NCBI GenBank assembly: GCA_016714895.1
Contig: JADKBV010000004.1
Coordinates: 310,001 to 374,000, forward strand
Direction of reading: 5' to 3'
Source: Saprospiraceae bacterium
GTDB lineage: Bacteria; Bacteroidota; Bacteroidia; Chitinophagales; Saprospiraceae
DNA: 64,000 bases
Shown: positions 44,571 through 54,502 of the stretch, one piece after another
Numbering within the stretch: position 1 is the first letter of the stretch
How the letters are laid out: each line of letters begins with the position of its first letter
The notes under the pieces: generated by a model
Told to the model about the DNA's origin: nothing
Databases searched by the model: none
What the model saw: the letters and a program-made list of their open reading frames with translations, nothing else
Position numbers and translations under genes: made by a program

Positions 44571-45221
44571 TCAAAAAAGGTAATGTATATATATGATCGG
44601 AAAATAAGATCGTTTATGTCCTTGTCTCATGATACCACTCATAAACAGAAACCCTCTGTCAGGAATTTGTTCTGATGAATATCTTGTAAACTGATTTCCG
44701 ACAATTAACCCAAACCCTACATGAATACTGTTTTCAAAAAACCTTTCATGAAAATCAAAAGTTAATCCGTATCCTAATAAATCTGAAGAAACTGATTCTC
44801 TGATGTCTTCAGTGTACGCACCATCGGCTCTGACAACATCATCATCTTCAAATTTAAAATGTGCATACCGGTAGTGGAAAAGAAATTTAACGTAAAAATC
44901 ATTATTGCTTTTTTCAGGCGTAAAGTGAAAACGAATACCCGGCCGAACCCTGAATCCGTAATTGTGGACAAATCTTTCGTCCAAAAACAAGGCATCAAAA
45001 GAAAATACGGATTCAAGATCAGCTGAAAACCATCGGTTCAACCTATATGTTTGGGTCAATTGTAATCCGGGTAACCTGTTGAACAATGAGGTTGCCGTGA
45101 ACCCTATTCTGTATCTCTTTGTGTTTTGGATAAGGCTGTCAGAATATGTAGTTCCCTGCAAACTTATTGCATGAAACAATAAGATTAAAAAAACCAATAC
45201 CTTGAACGTTGTTTTACACAT
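44571..45221 (-). CDS. Outer-membrane barrel-like protein of unknown family
   Basis: The ATG at 45221 (MCKTTFKVLVFLILLFHAIS) opens a signal peptide. The ~195 mature residues alternate polar and aromatic residues in strands (YRIGFTATSLFNRLPGLQL, FYVKFLFHYRYAHFKF, SIHVGFGLIVGNQFT) and end in an aromatic (HYLF), as outer-membrane barrels do. Its start is 1 base after the LVIVD lipoprotein stop, so it is in the same operon. Confidence 0.65.
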   Translation of the reverse strand: MCKTTFKVLVFLILLFHAISLQGTTYSDSLIQNTKRYRIGFTATSLFNRLPGLQLTQTYRLNRWFSADLESVFSFDALFLDERFVHNYGFRVRPGIRFHFTPEKSNNDFYVKFLFHYRYAHFKFEDDDVVRADGAYTEDIRESVSSDLLGYGLTFDFHERFFENSIHVGFGLIVGNQFTRYSSEQIPDRGFLFMSGIMRQGHKRSYFPIIYIHYLF

Positions 45222-45222
45222 G

Positions 45223-45975
45223 TCAAATCTGTATGGCACCCAAAAATTGAATATTATCTTCGTCACTGATATCGTATTGCCGGAGTTCGTTATCACAAGC
45301 CACGATCAGTTTATTATTTCTGATGATTACATCAAATGCGCTGAAACCTCCAAAGGTGGAGGAAAGTACAGGTGATTTCGGATCTTCAATATTGAAAATA
45401 ACCAGACCATCTTGCTGATCACAAACAAAAAGATATTTTTTACCAAAACCCAGGCCTTTAGGTTTTGTCATGTCAATACTTTCTAAAAATTCCGGTCTTT
45501 CAATATTTTGAATATCGTAAACTCTTAATTCGTCCAAAACCGGTCTGTCACAAACTGGTATATCAACAGATGAAAGGGTGACATACGCAATATCATTCCT
45601 GGCAACAATTGGGTCATTCGAACAAAATTCCACATTGTTGTAAAATGTCCTGCTTTTTTGCTCCGGAATTCCTTTGTCATTAATTTCAAGTATGTACATA
45701 TTCGTAGCTGAACCTACCAATAACAATCCATCATAATGGTATAACGATTCAATTTCGTCTCCCAAATCTGTTGTATTCAGGAGCACGGGGTTTTTGGAAT
45801 CGGTGACGTCAAAAGTTTTAATCTGACTGTCATTGACCAAATACAATTTTTGGCCGATAGTCAACATAGTACTGTACGACCCGACCTGGGTGGAAGACGA
45901 AATATCTTCTTGCGAACAATTTTGGAAAAAGATGGTCAAAAAAATAAATAACGATACATAAATTGTCTGTTTCAT
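45223..45975 (-). CDS. LVIVD-repeat lipoprotein
   Basis: The 250-residue protein has a lipoprotein signal (LFIFLTIFFQNCSQED). The body is a beta-propeller of LVIVD-type repeats: KLYLVNDSQIKTFDVTDSKNP, YVTLSSVDIPV...LRVYDIQNIERPEF, YLFVCDQQDGLVIFNIEDPKSP and LIVACDNELRQYDISDEDN. LVIVD proteins are surface or periplasmic, with no known catalysis. It lies between another LVIVD-like lipoprotein upstream and a barrel gene downstream, the arrangement seen in other Saprospiria-like genomes. Confidence 0.85.
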   Translation of the reverse strand: MKQTIYVSLFIFLTIFFQNCSQEDISSSTQVGSYSTMLTIGQKLYLVNDSQIKTFDVTDSKNPVLLNTTDLGDEIESLYHYDGLLLVGSATNMYILEINDKGIPEQKSRTFYNNVEFCSNDPIVARNDIAYVTLSSVDIPVCDRPVLDELRVYDIQNIERPEFLESIDMTKPKGLGFGKKYLFVCDQQDGLVIFNIEDPKSPVLSSTFGGFSAFDVIIRNNKLIVACDNELRQYDISDEDNIQFLGAIQI

Positions 45976-46049
45976 TTGATTTTATTTGTAAATCAGAAAA
46001 ATTCCTTGTGTTTGATAATGAAGGTTTATACCTAAGTTTCAGTTAAAAA

Positions 46050-46571
46050 TTATAAAGTTTCACATAAAGGATTAACCAGCATGGTGTCTTTCCATTCTTT
46101 AAAAATTCCGTTTTTTTCGTAATAACATTCAAAATAGCCTGAATAGCCAGGCGGATATCGTTCTTCAAAACGGGGATAATATTGGTTAATTATGATGTTT
46201 TCAACAGTGATTTTTGAAAAATTTTCAATATTTATCACCCAAAGATTTTTCCCATTTTCTGCATACAACATATTTCCGAAAACAGTAAATTCTCTGTTTC
46301 CGGGTATTTGCCAGAAATGTTCTTTTATCGGGGCTGTGGGATCAATATTGTTAATTACATGAATTCCCATGTTTTTTTCTCCGATAAAAATGTAATTTCC
46401 TGAAGTGACTATTTTTCCTAAATCACCAAAAGTTTTTGGCTCCAATCTCCTGATAACCGTTGAATCTTCATAAGAATAATAAACAGGTTTTTTGCCGGCA
46501 ACTTCAAAATCTTTTTCACATGATGTAAAAAGGAAAGTTGATAAAAAAAGATAAATCAGAATATTTTTCAT
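46050..46571 (-). CDS. LVIVD-like lipoprotein, short
   Basis: This is a 173-residue lipoprotein (signal ending LFTSCEKD). It contains one or two LVIVD-type units (IFIGEKNMGIHVINNIDPTAP; MLYAENGKNLWVINIENFSK) and a C-terminal PPGYSGYFECYYEKNG segment with conserved-looking Cys, ending NPLCETL. It precedes the longer LVIVD lipoprotein by 74 bases and is probably the first gene of the three-gene operon. The short length may mean it is a surface partner, not a full propeller. Confidence 0.75.
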   Translation of the reverse strand: MKNILIYLFLSTFLFTSCEKDFEVAGKKPVYYSYEDSTVIRRLEPKTFGDLGKIVTSGNYIFIGEKNMGIHVINNIDPTAPIKEHFWQIPGNREFTVFGNMLYAENGKNLWVINIENFSKITVENIIINQYYPRFEERYPPGYSGYFECYYEKNGIFKEWKDTMLVNPLCETL

Positions 46572-46768
46572 TAAACCAATTTTATACTAAAACGTAAGAA
46601 AATAAAATCCGTTTCCCTGACCAATCAGATTTTATTTTAATTTACAAAATGATGACATATGGCTTAATTTCAAACCAAATGACTTAGGCTACAGGTGGAT
46701 TCGTCAAAACAAATCAGTTGTAAATTCATGTAAACCGGTGTATTTAAAAAAAGTATTTTACCCGTAAA

Positions 46769-48652
46769 CTATTGCTGATTTATTTTCCAATTTAATTCTT
46801 CCAGAACTGTGATATCTTCAATAGTGGACGGAACCTGATAAGGAACGTTATCGACAATGGCACGAATGATTTTTCGCAATATTTTACCTGAACGGGTTTT
46901 GGGAAGTCTGTCAACAATGTGAACAATCTTAAAAGATGCAACAGCTCCGATAGTGTGCCTGACGGAAAAAATCAATTCTTCCCTGATGGTATCATCTGTA
47001 ATATCTGAATTTTGTTTTAGCACAACAAAAGCTACCGGAACCTGGCCTTTTAATTCATCATGACAGCCCACAACCGCACATTCAGCAACTGCGCTGTGAG
47101 CAGCAACTATTTCTTCCATCGAACTGGTCGATAACCGATGTCCGGCAACATTGATCACATCATCGATACGACCTGTGATATATATATAACCTTCATCATC
47201 TTTGTAACCTCCATCGCCTGAAAAATAGTATCCCGGAAATTCCTGCAGATAAGACGAAACAAACCTTTCATTATCATTCCATAATCCGGGAAGGCAACCC
47301 GGTGGCAAAGGTGTTTTGATCAATATGGCTCCCTCTTCTCCCGGCAACATTTCGTCATGGTCCTGATTTAATATTCTGATATCAAAACCAAACATAGGTT
47401 TGCCGGCGGACCCGGGTTTGGTACTATGTAGTTGAATCCCGGCAAAATTGGTCAGCATCGGGTAACCGGATTCTGTCTGCCACCAATGGTCAATGATTGG
47501 TTTTTGCAACAGGTTTACAGCCCATTCATACGTTGCTACGTCCGTTCTTTCTCCAGCAAGGAATAGGTGTTTCAAACTGTCGGTATTATATTTTTTGTAA
47601 AATTCACCTGAAAAATCATCTTTTTTTATGGCCCTGATGGCAGTCGGAGCGGTAAAAAAAGTATTTACACCATATGATTCAATAACTCTCCAGAAAGCTC
47701 CCGGATCCGGAGTTTTAACTGGTTTTCCTTCGTAAAGAATGGTTGTACAACCTCTGATCAAAGGAGCATAAACAATGTATGAATGCCCTACCACCCAACC
47801 AATATCTGAGGCGGCCCAAAATGTGCTGCCCGGGTTGGCACCATAAACATATTCCATACTTGTATTCAAAGCTACAGCGTGTCCTCCGTTGTCTCTGACG
47901 ATCCCTTTGGGCGGGCCGGTAGTTCCTGAGGTATATAAAATATACAAAGGGTCCCACGAATCCATCATTTCATAACCTGCCGGAATTGCTGTTGCCAATA
48001 GTTCATTCCAATCCTCATCAAAACCGGGCTTCATATCACAGCTTAAAAATTCTCTCTGTAGAACGATACAACATTCAGGTTTAAAATAAGCGTCTTCAAT
48101 TGCCTGATCAACAATAGGTTTATAAGGAATAATTTTATCGATTTCGATTCCGCAGCTGGCAAGAAGAATACATTTTGGTCTGGCATCATTGATTCTGATG
48201 GTGAGTTCGTGAGCTGCAAATCCACCAAAAACTACGGAATGAATGGCCCCGATTCTGGCACAGGCCAACATAGCAAATACTGCTTGTGGTACCATAGGCA
48301 TGTAGATAACAACGCGATCTCCTTTTGTTATCCCTTTTTGTTTTAATACGCCGGCAAAACGGGAAACCTCATCCAACATTTGGCTATAGGTGTAAGAAGA
48401 TTTTATATTGGTAACCGGAGAATCATAATACATGGCAATTTGTTGTCCCCTGCCATGTAATACATGATGATCCAAAGCAAGATAAGAAGTATTCATTTTT
48501 CCACCTTTATACCATCTGTGCAGACCGTCTTCATCCGTTGTCAAAATATTTTCAGGAAAAGAAAACCAATGAATTTTTTTTGCCTGTTTTTCCCAAAAAT
48601 TTTGAGATTCCATCAAGCTTTCCTGGTATAAAATATCGTATTGATTGTTCAT
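46769..48652 (-). CDS. Acyl-CoA synthetase, PrpE (propionate-CoA ligase) type
   Basis: The 627-residue AMP-forming ligase has the P-loop YTSGTTGPPKG followed by IVRDNGGHAVAL. That RD-GG-AVAL form is typical of PrpE; acetyl-CoA synthetase has a different tail. Other motifs are WWQTESGYPM, FSGDGGYKDDEGY and, near the end, the PKTRSGKILRK lysine that is acetylated in Acs/PrpE. The length matches PrpE (628 in E. coli). It activates propionate, and probably acetate, to acyl-CoA. It lies downstream of the sensor kinase and regulator on the same strand; an AT-rich operator-like site lies 53 bases before its start. Confidence 0.88.
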   Translation of the reverse strand: MNNQYDILYQESLMESQNFWEKQAKKIHWFSFPENILTTDEDGLHRWYKGGKMNTSYLALDHHVLHGRGQQIAMYYDSPVTNIKSSYTYSQMLDEVSRFAGVLKQKGITKGDRVVIYMPMVPQAVFAMLACARIGAIHSVVFGGFAAHELTIRINDARPKCILLASCGIEIDKIIPYKPIVDQAIEDAYFKPECCIVLQREFLSCDMKPGFDEDWNELLATAIPAGYEMMDSWDPLYILYTSGTTGPPKGIVRDNGGHAVALNTSMEYVYGANPGSTFWAASDIGWVVGHSYIVYAPLIRGCTTILYEGKPVKTPDPGAFWRVIESYGVNTFFTAPTAIRAIKKDDFSGEFYKKYNTDSLKHLFLAGERTDVATYEWAVNLLQKPIIDHWWQTESGYPMLTNFAGIQLHSTKPGSAGKPMFGFDIRILNQDHDEMLPGEEGAILIKTPLPPGCLPGLWNDNERFVSSYLQEFPGYYFSGDGGYKDDEGYIYITGRIDDVINVAGHRLSTSSMEEIVAAHSAVAECAVVGCHDELKGQVPVAFVVLKQNSDITDDTIREELIFSVRHTIGAVASFKIVHIVDRLPKTRSGKILRKIIRAIVDNVPYQVPSTIEDITVLEELNWKINQQ

Positions 48653-48704
48653 ACATACAGATTTTTGAGAAATACTTTTAGGTATTTAAATTTATAAAAT
48701 CCAA

Positions 48705-48728
48705 ATGTATATATTTATCTATATATGT
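48705..48728 (-). promoter_or_regulatory. AT-rich operator-like site upstream of the synthetase gene
   Basis: The 24-bp sequence starts ATGTATATAT and ends TATATATGT, an imperfect dyad. It is similar to the sites at 55951-55975 and 56473-56496 and sits at the place of a -33 box, above a TAAATTTA resembling a -7 element (48687-48694). Confidence 0.35.
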
Positions 48729-48792
48729 ACATATATTCAGTCTGATTTTTTATGAAAAATGATTAAAATCATTTCAAAAAACATAATATGTG

Positions 48793-49170
48793 TCAATATG
48801 AAAGTAATTCCTGTACTTTTTCCAATAATATGTCATTATCAAAGGGTTTGACGACATACAATTCTCCACCGGAACCATAACCGGTTTTTTTATCCTCAGG
48901 AGTACCTTTAGCGGTTAAAAATAATATTTTGGTATGATGTAAAGTTTCATTTTCCCGGATTTTACCTGCCACGGTAAACCCGTCCATACCCGGCATCATT
49001 ACATCAAGAATGATAACATCCGGTTTGTTCTGAATTGCTGACAACAATCCTTCCTCACCGTCAAAAGCTTTAAAAACTGTAACATCTTCATCCATCAGAA
49101 TATATTCTATGGCGGTAACAATGTTAACTTCATCATCAACTACCAATACCGATTTTTTGATGTGGCTCAT
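48793..49170 (-). CDS. Receiver-only response regulator
   Basis: The 125-residue protein is a lone receiver domain: VLVVDDEVNIV, the phospho-Asp in VIILDVMMPGMDG, FLTAKGT and the Lys in YVVKPFD. No output domain follows, in contrast to CrbR, which has a LuxR-type DNA-binding domain. It lies 73 bases after the transporter-kinase gene and 140 bases before the acyl-CoA synthetase gene. Its output is probably protein-protein contact. Confidence 0.9.
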   Translation of the reverse strand: MSHIKKSVLVVDDEVNIVTAIEYILMDEDVTVFKAFDGEEGLLSAIQNKPDVIILDVMMPGMDGFTVAGKIRENETLHHTKILFLTAKGTPEDKKTGYGSGGELYVVKPFDNDILLEKVQELLSY

Positions 49171-49243
49171 TTATATTAATCTTGTATTACAAACTGACAG
49201 AGGTCAAAAGTAAAAATTATTATCTATTATACTTTAAATCCTT

Positions 49244-51953
49244 TCAACTTCTTGCAAACTTCATAATAAATTGTGTCCCCTGATCGATATCCGAAATCAC
49301 ATGAATTTGTCCGTTTGCCTGTTCTACAAATTTTTTTGTAATATAGAGTCCTAATCCGGAACCTTCAGGTTTTGCCAGATTCCCGTCTTTTACTTGGGTA
49401 AATTTATCAAAAATTCTTGGCAGGAATTCTTCCGGAATTACTTTACCGTTATTCCCGACGGTGATAAAATCTGTTTCTGATGTCTGATCTACTCTAATAA
49501 AAATGATACCTTTTTCATGATCACAAAACTTTATGGCATTCGTCAGTAAGTTCAGCATGACCTGAAGAAATTTTTCTTCCTGAATCGGCAGATATTTTTC
49601 TGTGTCATCATTTACCAACTTCAGATCTATATTTTTTTCTTCAATCAATGGCAAAACCCGTTGGATTGCATCATGTATTACTTTATGCAGGTTACATGAT
49701 TTTTTTTCAACATCCAGTGTAATATCAATTTTTTCAACCTCCAATACCTGATTGATCAAATGTTTTACCCGGTCACATTCTTTGATAATAATAGATAAAA
49801 ATTCTTTTTTTGTTTCAGTCGGCAGGTCTTCTTTTTTATCCAGCATTTGGGCAAAAGAACGTATAGTTGTCATTGGTGTCCGAAGTTCGTGTGTCACCGT
49901 TGATATAAATTCAGCTTTCAATTCATCCAGTTTTTTTAATTGCTGATTTACTTCTGCCAGTTCCAAACCGGTACGTTGTAATTCGGATTTTTGTTCTTCA
50001 AGCTCCTGGCTGTATTCCAGAATTTCTTTCGTTTGATTCAGAATTTCGTGTAGTTTTTCTAAAGTCACCGGTTCCTGTCGGATTTCTGTCCCCAATATAA
50101 GTCTTGCCGAAGCGGCTCCAAAGGCACCTGATAATATTTTTTCTACGTAATTGATAAATTCAGGACTTGCATTATCACTGTTTTTAGTTACTTCCGTTTT
50201 ACCTTTGTATTCATTTAAAACCGTCCTTGTTTTGCTGCTTCCTAAATATCGAACCAACTTCTTTTTCAAGGTTATTACACTTGCCTCTCTTTTGATAACT
50301 TCCATATCAGGAGAACCAACATATTTTTCTATATTCACATAAAAATCAGCTTGTGCTATTTCTTCAACACTTTGTGAAGTCAACATAGATACTACTACAA
50401 AGGAACCAAGATTAAAAAACAAACTCCATATGCAGGCATGACTGATGTGGTCATAACCTTCCAATCCAAAAAGTGCATAAGGTTTTAATAAATGTAAACC
50501 AAAATATCCTTCTGTCAGCAAATCTTTACCCAACAAACCACTTTCTGCGAGCGTTGGTATGGGCAGACAAATCAACCAGATAAAAACCCCTGACATGAGA
50601 CCTGCCATAGCACCCTTTGTATTTGCCTTCGTCCAATATAATCCTCCAATGATGATAGGTGCCAGTTGAAAAATGGCCACAAAGGATATCAAACCAATAG
50701 AAACTAATGAAAAATGGTGACTTACTCCTTGGTAAAAAGCATATGCCAAAAAAAGGATGACAACAATAATTATTCTTCTTATGGATAATAGTCTGTCAGA
50801 CAATAAGGCATATCCATCCAGTTTTGCTGTTTTTGTGTTTAAAAGAAAAGGCATCAACAAATTATTGGATACCATAATACTTAATGCGATAACAGAAACG
50901 ACAACCATACTGGCAGCAGCTGAAAACCCACCTAAGTAAACCAAAAGAGCCAACCACTCATACCCGAAATGTAAGGGAAGACTAAGCACAAAAGTGTCAG
51001 AATCCGTTAGTTCAGGTAATAATAAAATTCCGGCAATTGCAATAGGCAAAACAAAAAAACAAATCAAAAATAAGTATAAAGGAAACATCCATGATGCTTG
51101 TCTTGTATACGTAATATTGGTATTTTCTACTACTGAAACATGAAACTGTCTTGGTAAAAACATGGTAGCGAAAGCTGACAGGATCATCACCCAAAACCAG
51201 TGACTTTGAGACGTATGATCATTTGGTAAAACAAGTAATTTATTTGTTGCAGGGTTTAAAGCAGCCTGAGAAAACAAGTCTTCCATGCCGTTAAACAGAA
51301 TATAACACACAAAAATTCCGACAGCCAAAAAAGAAATGAGTTTGATCACTGATTCAAAGGCAATAGCTGCTATCAATCCTTCATGTCTTTCATTTGGATC
51401 GAGGTTTCGGGTTCCGAAAAGAATCGTAAAAATGGCCAGAAGAATCGTAAAATAATTGACTTTGTCTTTATAAAAAGTTGAACCATCCCAGAATTCATTC
51501 ATACTTTTATGCACTGTCATTACATCAAAACTCAATCCGATGGCCTTCAATTGAATACTGATGTATGGAATAATGCCAAATAATAAAACCAATGTTGTCA
51601 AAACACCTAAAAATGTGTTTTTCCCGTACCTGGAAGAAACAAAATCTGCAATGGATGTAATATGTAGTTTTTTTTGATATCAGAATCATTTTTCGGATGA
51701 CCATGTAAATTACCGGTGCTGCAAGGGTTGGTCCAAGATATACAGGAATAAAAGCAAGTCCCTGCTCGCTTGCACGACCGACACTTCCATAAAATGTCCA
51801 TACTGTACAATATACGGTTAGAGATAAGGAATATACAAGCGGATTATTGACAATACTTGATCCTTTTTTTAATTGTTTGTTGCCATAAATGGCTATAACA
51901 AACAACAATAGCAGATAAATCAGGGAAACAAATATGACAATTCCTGAATCCAT
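49244..51953 (-). CDS. CbrA/CrbS-like Na+/solute symporter-histidine kinase (frameshifted at 51668-51675)
   Basis: Two frames together encode one protein. The first runs from the ATG at 51953 (MDSGIVIFVSLIYLLLLFV) to about 51660; the second continues from ADFVSSRYGKNTF to the stop at 49244. They differ by one base in a run of eight T (minus strand A8). Taking one base away gives an uninterrupted 902-residue protein through KKLHITSIADFVSSRYG. The N-terminal ~570 residues are a sodium:solute symporter with about 13 helices. A linker and coiled coil follow, then a HisKA domain (H in VTHELRTPM) and HATPase_c (NLLTNAIKF, GSGLGLYITKK). It resembles CbrA/CrbS, which sense amino acids or acetate. It may be slippage-prone, phase-variable, a sequencing error or a pseudogene. 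Confidence 0.85.
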
Positions 51954-51957
51954 AAGT

Positions 51958-52143
51958 TTATTTTTTGGTCAATCTCAAAGTAACCAATATCATGAATGCC
52001 CAAAAAGAAAAAAGAAATACAAACATCAACGGTAAACCAAAAAGAACCCCTGAAACATTAAATATTGACAAAATTGGAAAATTGATCAGAATCATCGCTA
52101 CTATCACTACAAAAACCCTAAATTCCCGTTTGTTCCGTATCAT
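51958..52143 (-). CDS. Small membrane protein, DUF3311-like
   Basis: The 61-residue protein has two hydrophobic helices (VFVVIVAMILINFPILSIF; LFGLPLMFVFLFSFWAFMIL) and a basic end. The pattern with FGLPL in the second helix resembles DUF3311 proteins, which sit next to sodium:solute symporters. It starts 6 bases after the neighbouring 72-codon gene and ends 4 bases before the symporter-kinase start, so it is probably a small subunit of that kinase. Confidence 0.7.
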   Translation of the reverse strand: MIRNKREFRVFVVIVAMILINFPILSIFNVSGVLFGLPLMFVFLFSFWAFMILVTLRLTKK

Positions 52144-52149
52144 AATACT

Positions 52150-52368
52150 TCACTTTTCAGGAGTTTGTGCAGAAAACCGGTGCAAACCTAAAATGGTTGG
52201 TTTAATTATTTTGCTTTTGATCAAAGCCCACAAAAAAAGCAAAGCAAATAGTCCGAATAATATCGAAATCAGATATCGTTGCTGCAATTGTGGTTCAAGC
52301 ATAAACCGAAGCCATAATGTACCGGCCAAATATAAAATGACAAAAATATTGGAGAAAAGGGTATTCAT
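52150..52368 (-). CDS. Small two-helix membrane protein
   Basis: This is a 72-residue frame from the ATG at 52368 (MNTLFSNIFVILYLAG), with two membrane helices separated by a short polar loop (EPQLQQRYL). I do not recognise a family. It is the first gene after the 52411-52445 hairpin and is tightly packed with the DUF3311-like gene and the symporter-kinase. The start may also be the ATG 3 codons upstream. Confidence 0.55.
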   Translation of the reverse strand: MNTLFSNIFVILYLAGTLWLRFMLEPQLQQRYLISILFGLFALLFLWALIKSKIIKPTILGLHRFSAQTPEK

Positions 52369-52410
52369 ATTTTGCATTAATTTATAAAACAAAGATAGTA
52401 AAACTTACAA

Positions 52411-52445
52411 AAAAAGCCGCTATTTCTAAAAATAACGGCTTTTTA
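52411..52445 (-). terminator. Intrinsic terminator after the symporter gene
   Basis: The arms AAAGCCG and CGGCTTT with an inner TATTT/AAATA pair form a stem of 12 pairs plus one mismatch. A run of U follows on the minus strand. It lies 26 bases after the symporter stop and before the small membrane genes. Confidence 0.8.
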
Positions 52446-52470
52446 TAAATATTTCAGGGAATGTAATCAA

Positions 52471-54183
52471 TTAATGAGCATGAGCTTCTCCTGATCCTCT
52501 TGGAATACGGATATTTTCTACAATTTCCTGTACCGATTGTGGCGGTGGTGGCGTCATATAACTAACCACAAGAGCTACAGCAAAATTGGCCAACATAGCA
52601 ACTGTACCAAAACCTTCCGGTGAAATGCCAAACCACCAGGCATCTTTCAATCCGTCAACCGCATCTTTTCCGCCGTCAAATATTCCGAACTTAAATTTCA
52701 ACATATAAAATATCATCAGACAAATACCGACGACCATCCCGGCTACGGCACCCTGCATGTTCATTCTCTTGGAAAAAATCCCCATAATAATGGCTGGGAA
52801 AAATGAAGCCGCCGCCAATCCAAAAGCAAGTGCTACTACTGCAGCAACAAAACCCGGAGGGTTGATGCCGAAATAACCTGCAACGATCACCGCAACTGCT
52901 GCCGATAAACGGGCATACAACAATTCATTTTTTTCAGAAACATTTGGGTTCCACTGCATTTTGATCAGGTCTCTTGAAACTGAAGTTGAAATGACCAACA
53001 ACAATCCAGCTGCTGTTGAAAGAGCCGCTGCAAGTCCTCCTGCAGCCACCAGTGCAATAACCCAATTGGGCAGATTGGCAATTTCAGGATTTGCCAAAAC
53101 CATAATATCATTATCAACGGTCAATTCATTGGCGTCTTTGTCTTTGACATATTGGATTTTGCCGTCACCGTTTTTATCTTCAAACTTGATGAGTTTGGTT
53201 GTTTCCCATTTTTTAAACCATTCAGGCATTTGAGAATACTCTTTATTACTTACTGTATTGATCATATTTGTTCTGGCAAATGCCGCTACCGCAGGTGCTG
53301 TGGTATACAGAATAGCAATAAACAACAGGGCATATCCTGCTGAAACCCTTGCATCTTTGACCTTAGGAACGGTAAAAAATCTTACGATAACGTGCGGTAA
53401 ACCGGCTGTTCCTACCATCAAGGCAAAGGTAATCGCAAAAACATCAACCATACTTTTTGTCCCGTCTGTATAGGCTGCAAACCCCAAATCCTGATTTAAT
53501 CCATCCAATTTGTCCAAAAGATACATTCCGGATCCGTCATTTATCACACCACCAAATCCCAATTGCGGTATCGCATTTCCCGTAAGGGCTATAGAGATAA
53601 AAATAGCAGGAACCATATAAGCAAAAATCAAAACACAGTATTGAGCGACCTGAGTATAGGTGATGCCTTTCATGCCTCCGAGGACAGCATAAAAAAGAAC
53701 AATGATCATACCTATGACCACACCCATTTCAATGCTGACTTCAAGAAATCGTGAAAAAACGACCCCTACACCTCTCATTTGTCCGGCAACGTATGTAAAA
53801 GATACGATTAACGCACAAATAACCGCTACTGTTCTCGCAGTATTGGAATAATATCTGTCACCAATAAAATCAGGAACCGTATATTTTCCGAATTTACGCA
53901 GATAAGGTGCAAGAAGAAGGGCAAGAAGCACATAACCACCGGTCCAACCCATAAGATATACAGCGCCGTCATATCCCATAAAGGAAATCAGACCCGCCAT
54001 TGAAATAAAAGATGCTGCTGACATCCAGTCTGCCGCGGTAGCCATACCATTTGCCAAAGGAGAAACCCCTCCGCCGGCAACATAAAATTCTTTTGTAGAT
54101 CCGGCTCTCGACCAGATAGCGATACCAATATACAAGGCAAAAGATAAGCCTACTATAATATATGTCCAAGTTTTAACATCCAT
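52471..54183 (-). CDS. Cation/acetate symporter family (ActP/VC_2705-type SSS) protein
   Basis: The 570-residue sodium:solute symporter has the SSS motifs: AGGGVSPLANGMATAADWMSAASF in the second helix region, GQMRGVGVVFSRFLEV, LPHVIVRFFTV and AAGGLAAALSTAAGLLLVIS. A loop at residues ~340-365 has DKNGDGKIQ, an EF-hand-like calcium loop seen in this transporter subgroup. It probably takes up acetate, propionate or related acids with Na+. It lies 34 bases after its DUF4212 partner, and a terminator follows its stop. Confidence 0.9.
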   Translation of the reverse strand: MDVKTWTYIIVGLSFALYIGIAIWSRAGSTKEFYVAGGGVSPLANGMATAADWMSAASFISMAGLISFMGYDGAVYLMGWTGGYVLLALLLAPYLRKFGKYTVPDFIGDRYYSNTARTVAVICALIVSFTYVAGQMRGVGVVFSRFLEVSIEMGVVIGMIIVLFYAVLGGMKGITYTQVAQYCVLIFAYMVPAIFISIALTGNAIPQLGFGGVINDGSGMYLLDKLDGLNQDLGFAAYTDGTKSMVDVFAITFALMVGTAGLPHVIVRFFTVPKVKDARVSAGYALLFIAILYTTAPAVAAFARTNMINTVSNKEYSQMPEWFKKWETTKLIKFEDKNGDGKIQYVKDKDANELTVDNDIMVLANPEIANLPNWVIALVAAGGLAAALSTAAGLLLVISTSVSRDLIKMQWNPNVSEKNELLYARLSAAVAVIVAGYFGINPPGFVAAVVALAFGLAAASFFPAIIMGIFSKRMNMQGAVAGMVVGICLMIFYMLKFKFGIFDGGKDAVDGLKDAWWFGISPEGFGTVAMLANFAVALVVSYMTPPPPQSVQEIVENIRIPRGSGEAHAH

Positions 54184-54217
54184 GATTTTTTATTTTATTA
54201 GTAATTGAAAATGATGA

Positions 54218-54475
54218 TTATTTTTCGTCGACATCAAACTCCTTGTCCAGTTTGTTCATCAGATAAACATAGACAAATATGATGATGATAAAGACATAAA
54301 TTGAGCCCTGCTGAGCAAACCAAAATCCTAATTTAAAACCGCCGATTTTAATGGAATTAAGGTTATCTGCAAACAGTATTCCTGCGCCATAAGAAGAAAA
54401 AAACCATATTACCAAAAGAACTACCAGGTAAAAAAGATTTTTTTTCCAATAATTTTGTAAATGATTATTTGACAT
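54218..54475 (-). CDS. DUF4212 small subunit of the symporter
   Basis: The 85-residue protein has NYWKKNLFYLVVLLVIWFF and GFKLGFWFAQQGSIYVFIII, the two helices and FAQQGS motif typical of DUF4212. The family encodes small proteins next to VC_2705-type symporters, as here. It ends with MNKLDKEFDVDE, a conserved-looking tail. It starts 27 bases after the porin stop. Confidence 0.92.
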   Translation of the reverse strand: MSNNHLQNYWKKNLFYLVVLLVIWFFSSYGAGILFADNLNSIKIGGFKLGFWFAQQGSIYVFIIIIFVYVYLMNKLDKEFDVDEK

Positions 54476-54502
54476 AAAAACTGATTTATGAAGTTTAAAA
54501 AA

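Noticed and set aside
44565..44583. Hairpin between the rhodanese and barrel genes
   Set aside because: The stem is only 5 bp with a 9-base loop, too weak to call a terminator.
53149..53200. EF-hand-like loop in the ActP-like symporter as an odd insertion
   Set aside because: Loops of this form occur in this symporter subgroup, so it is not specific to this genome.
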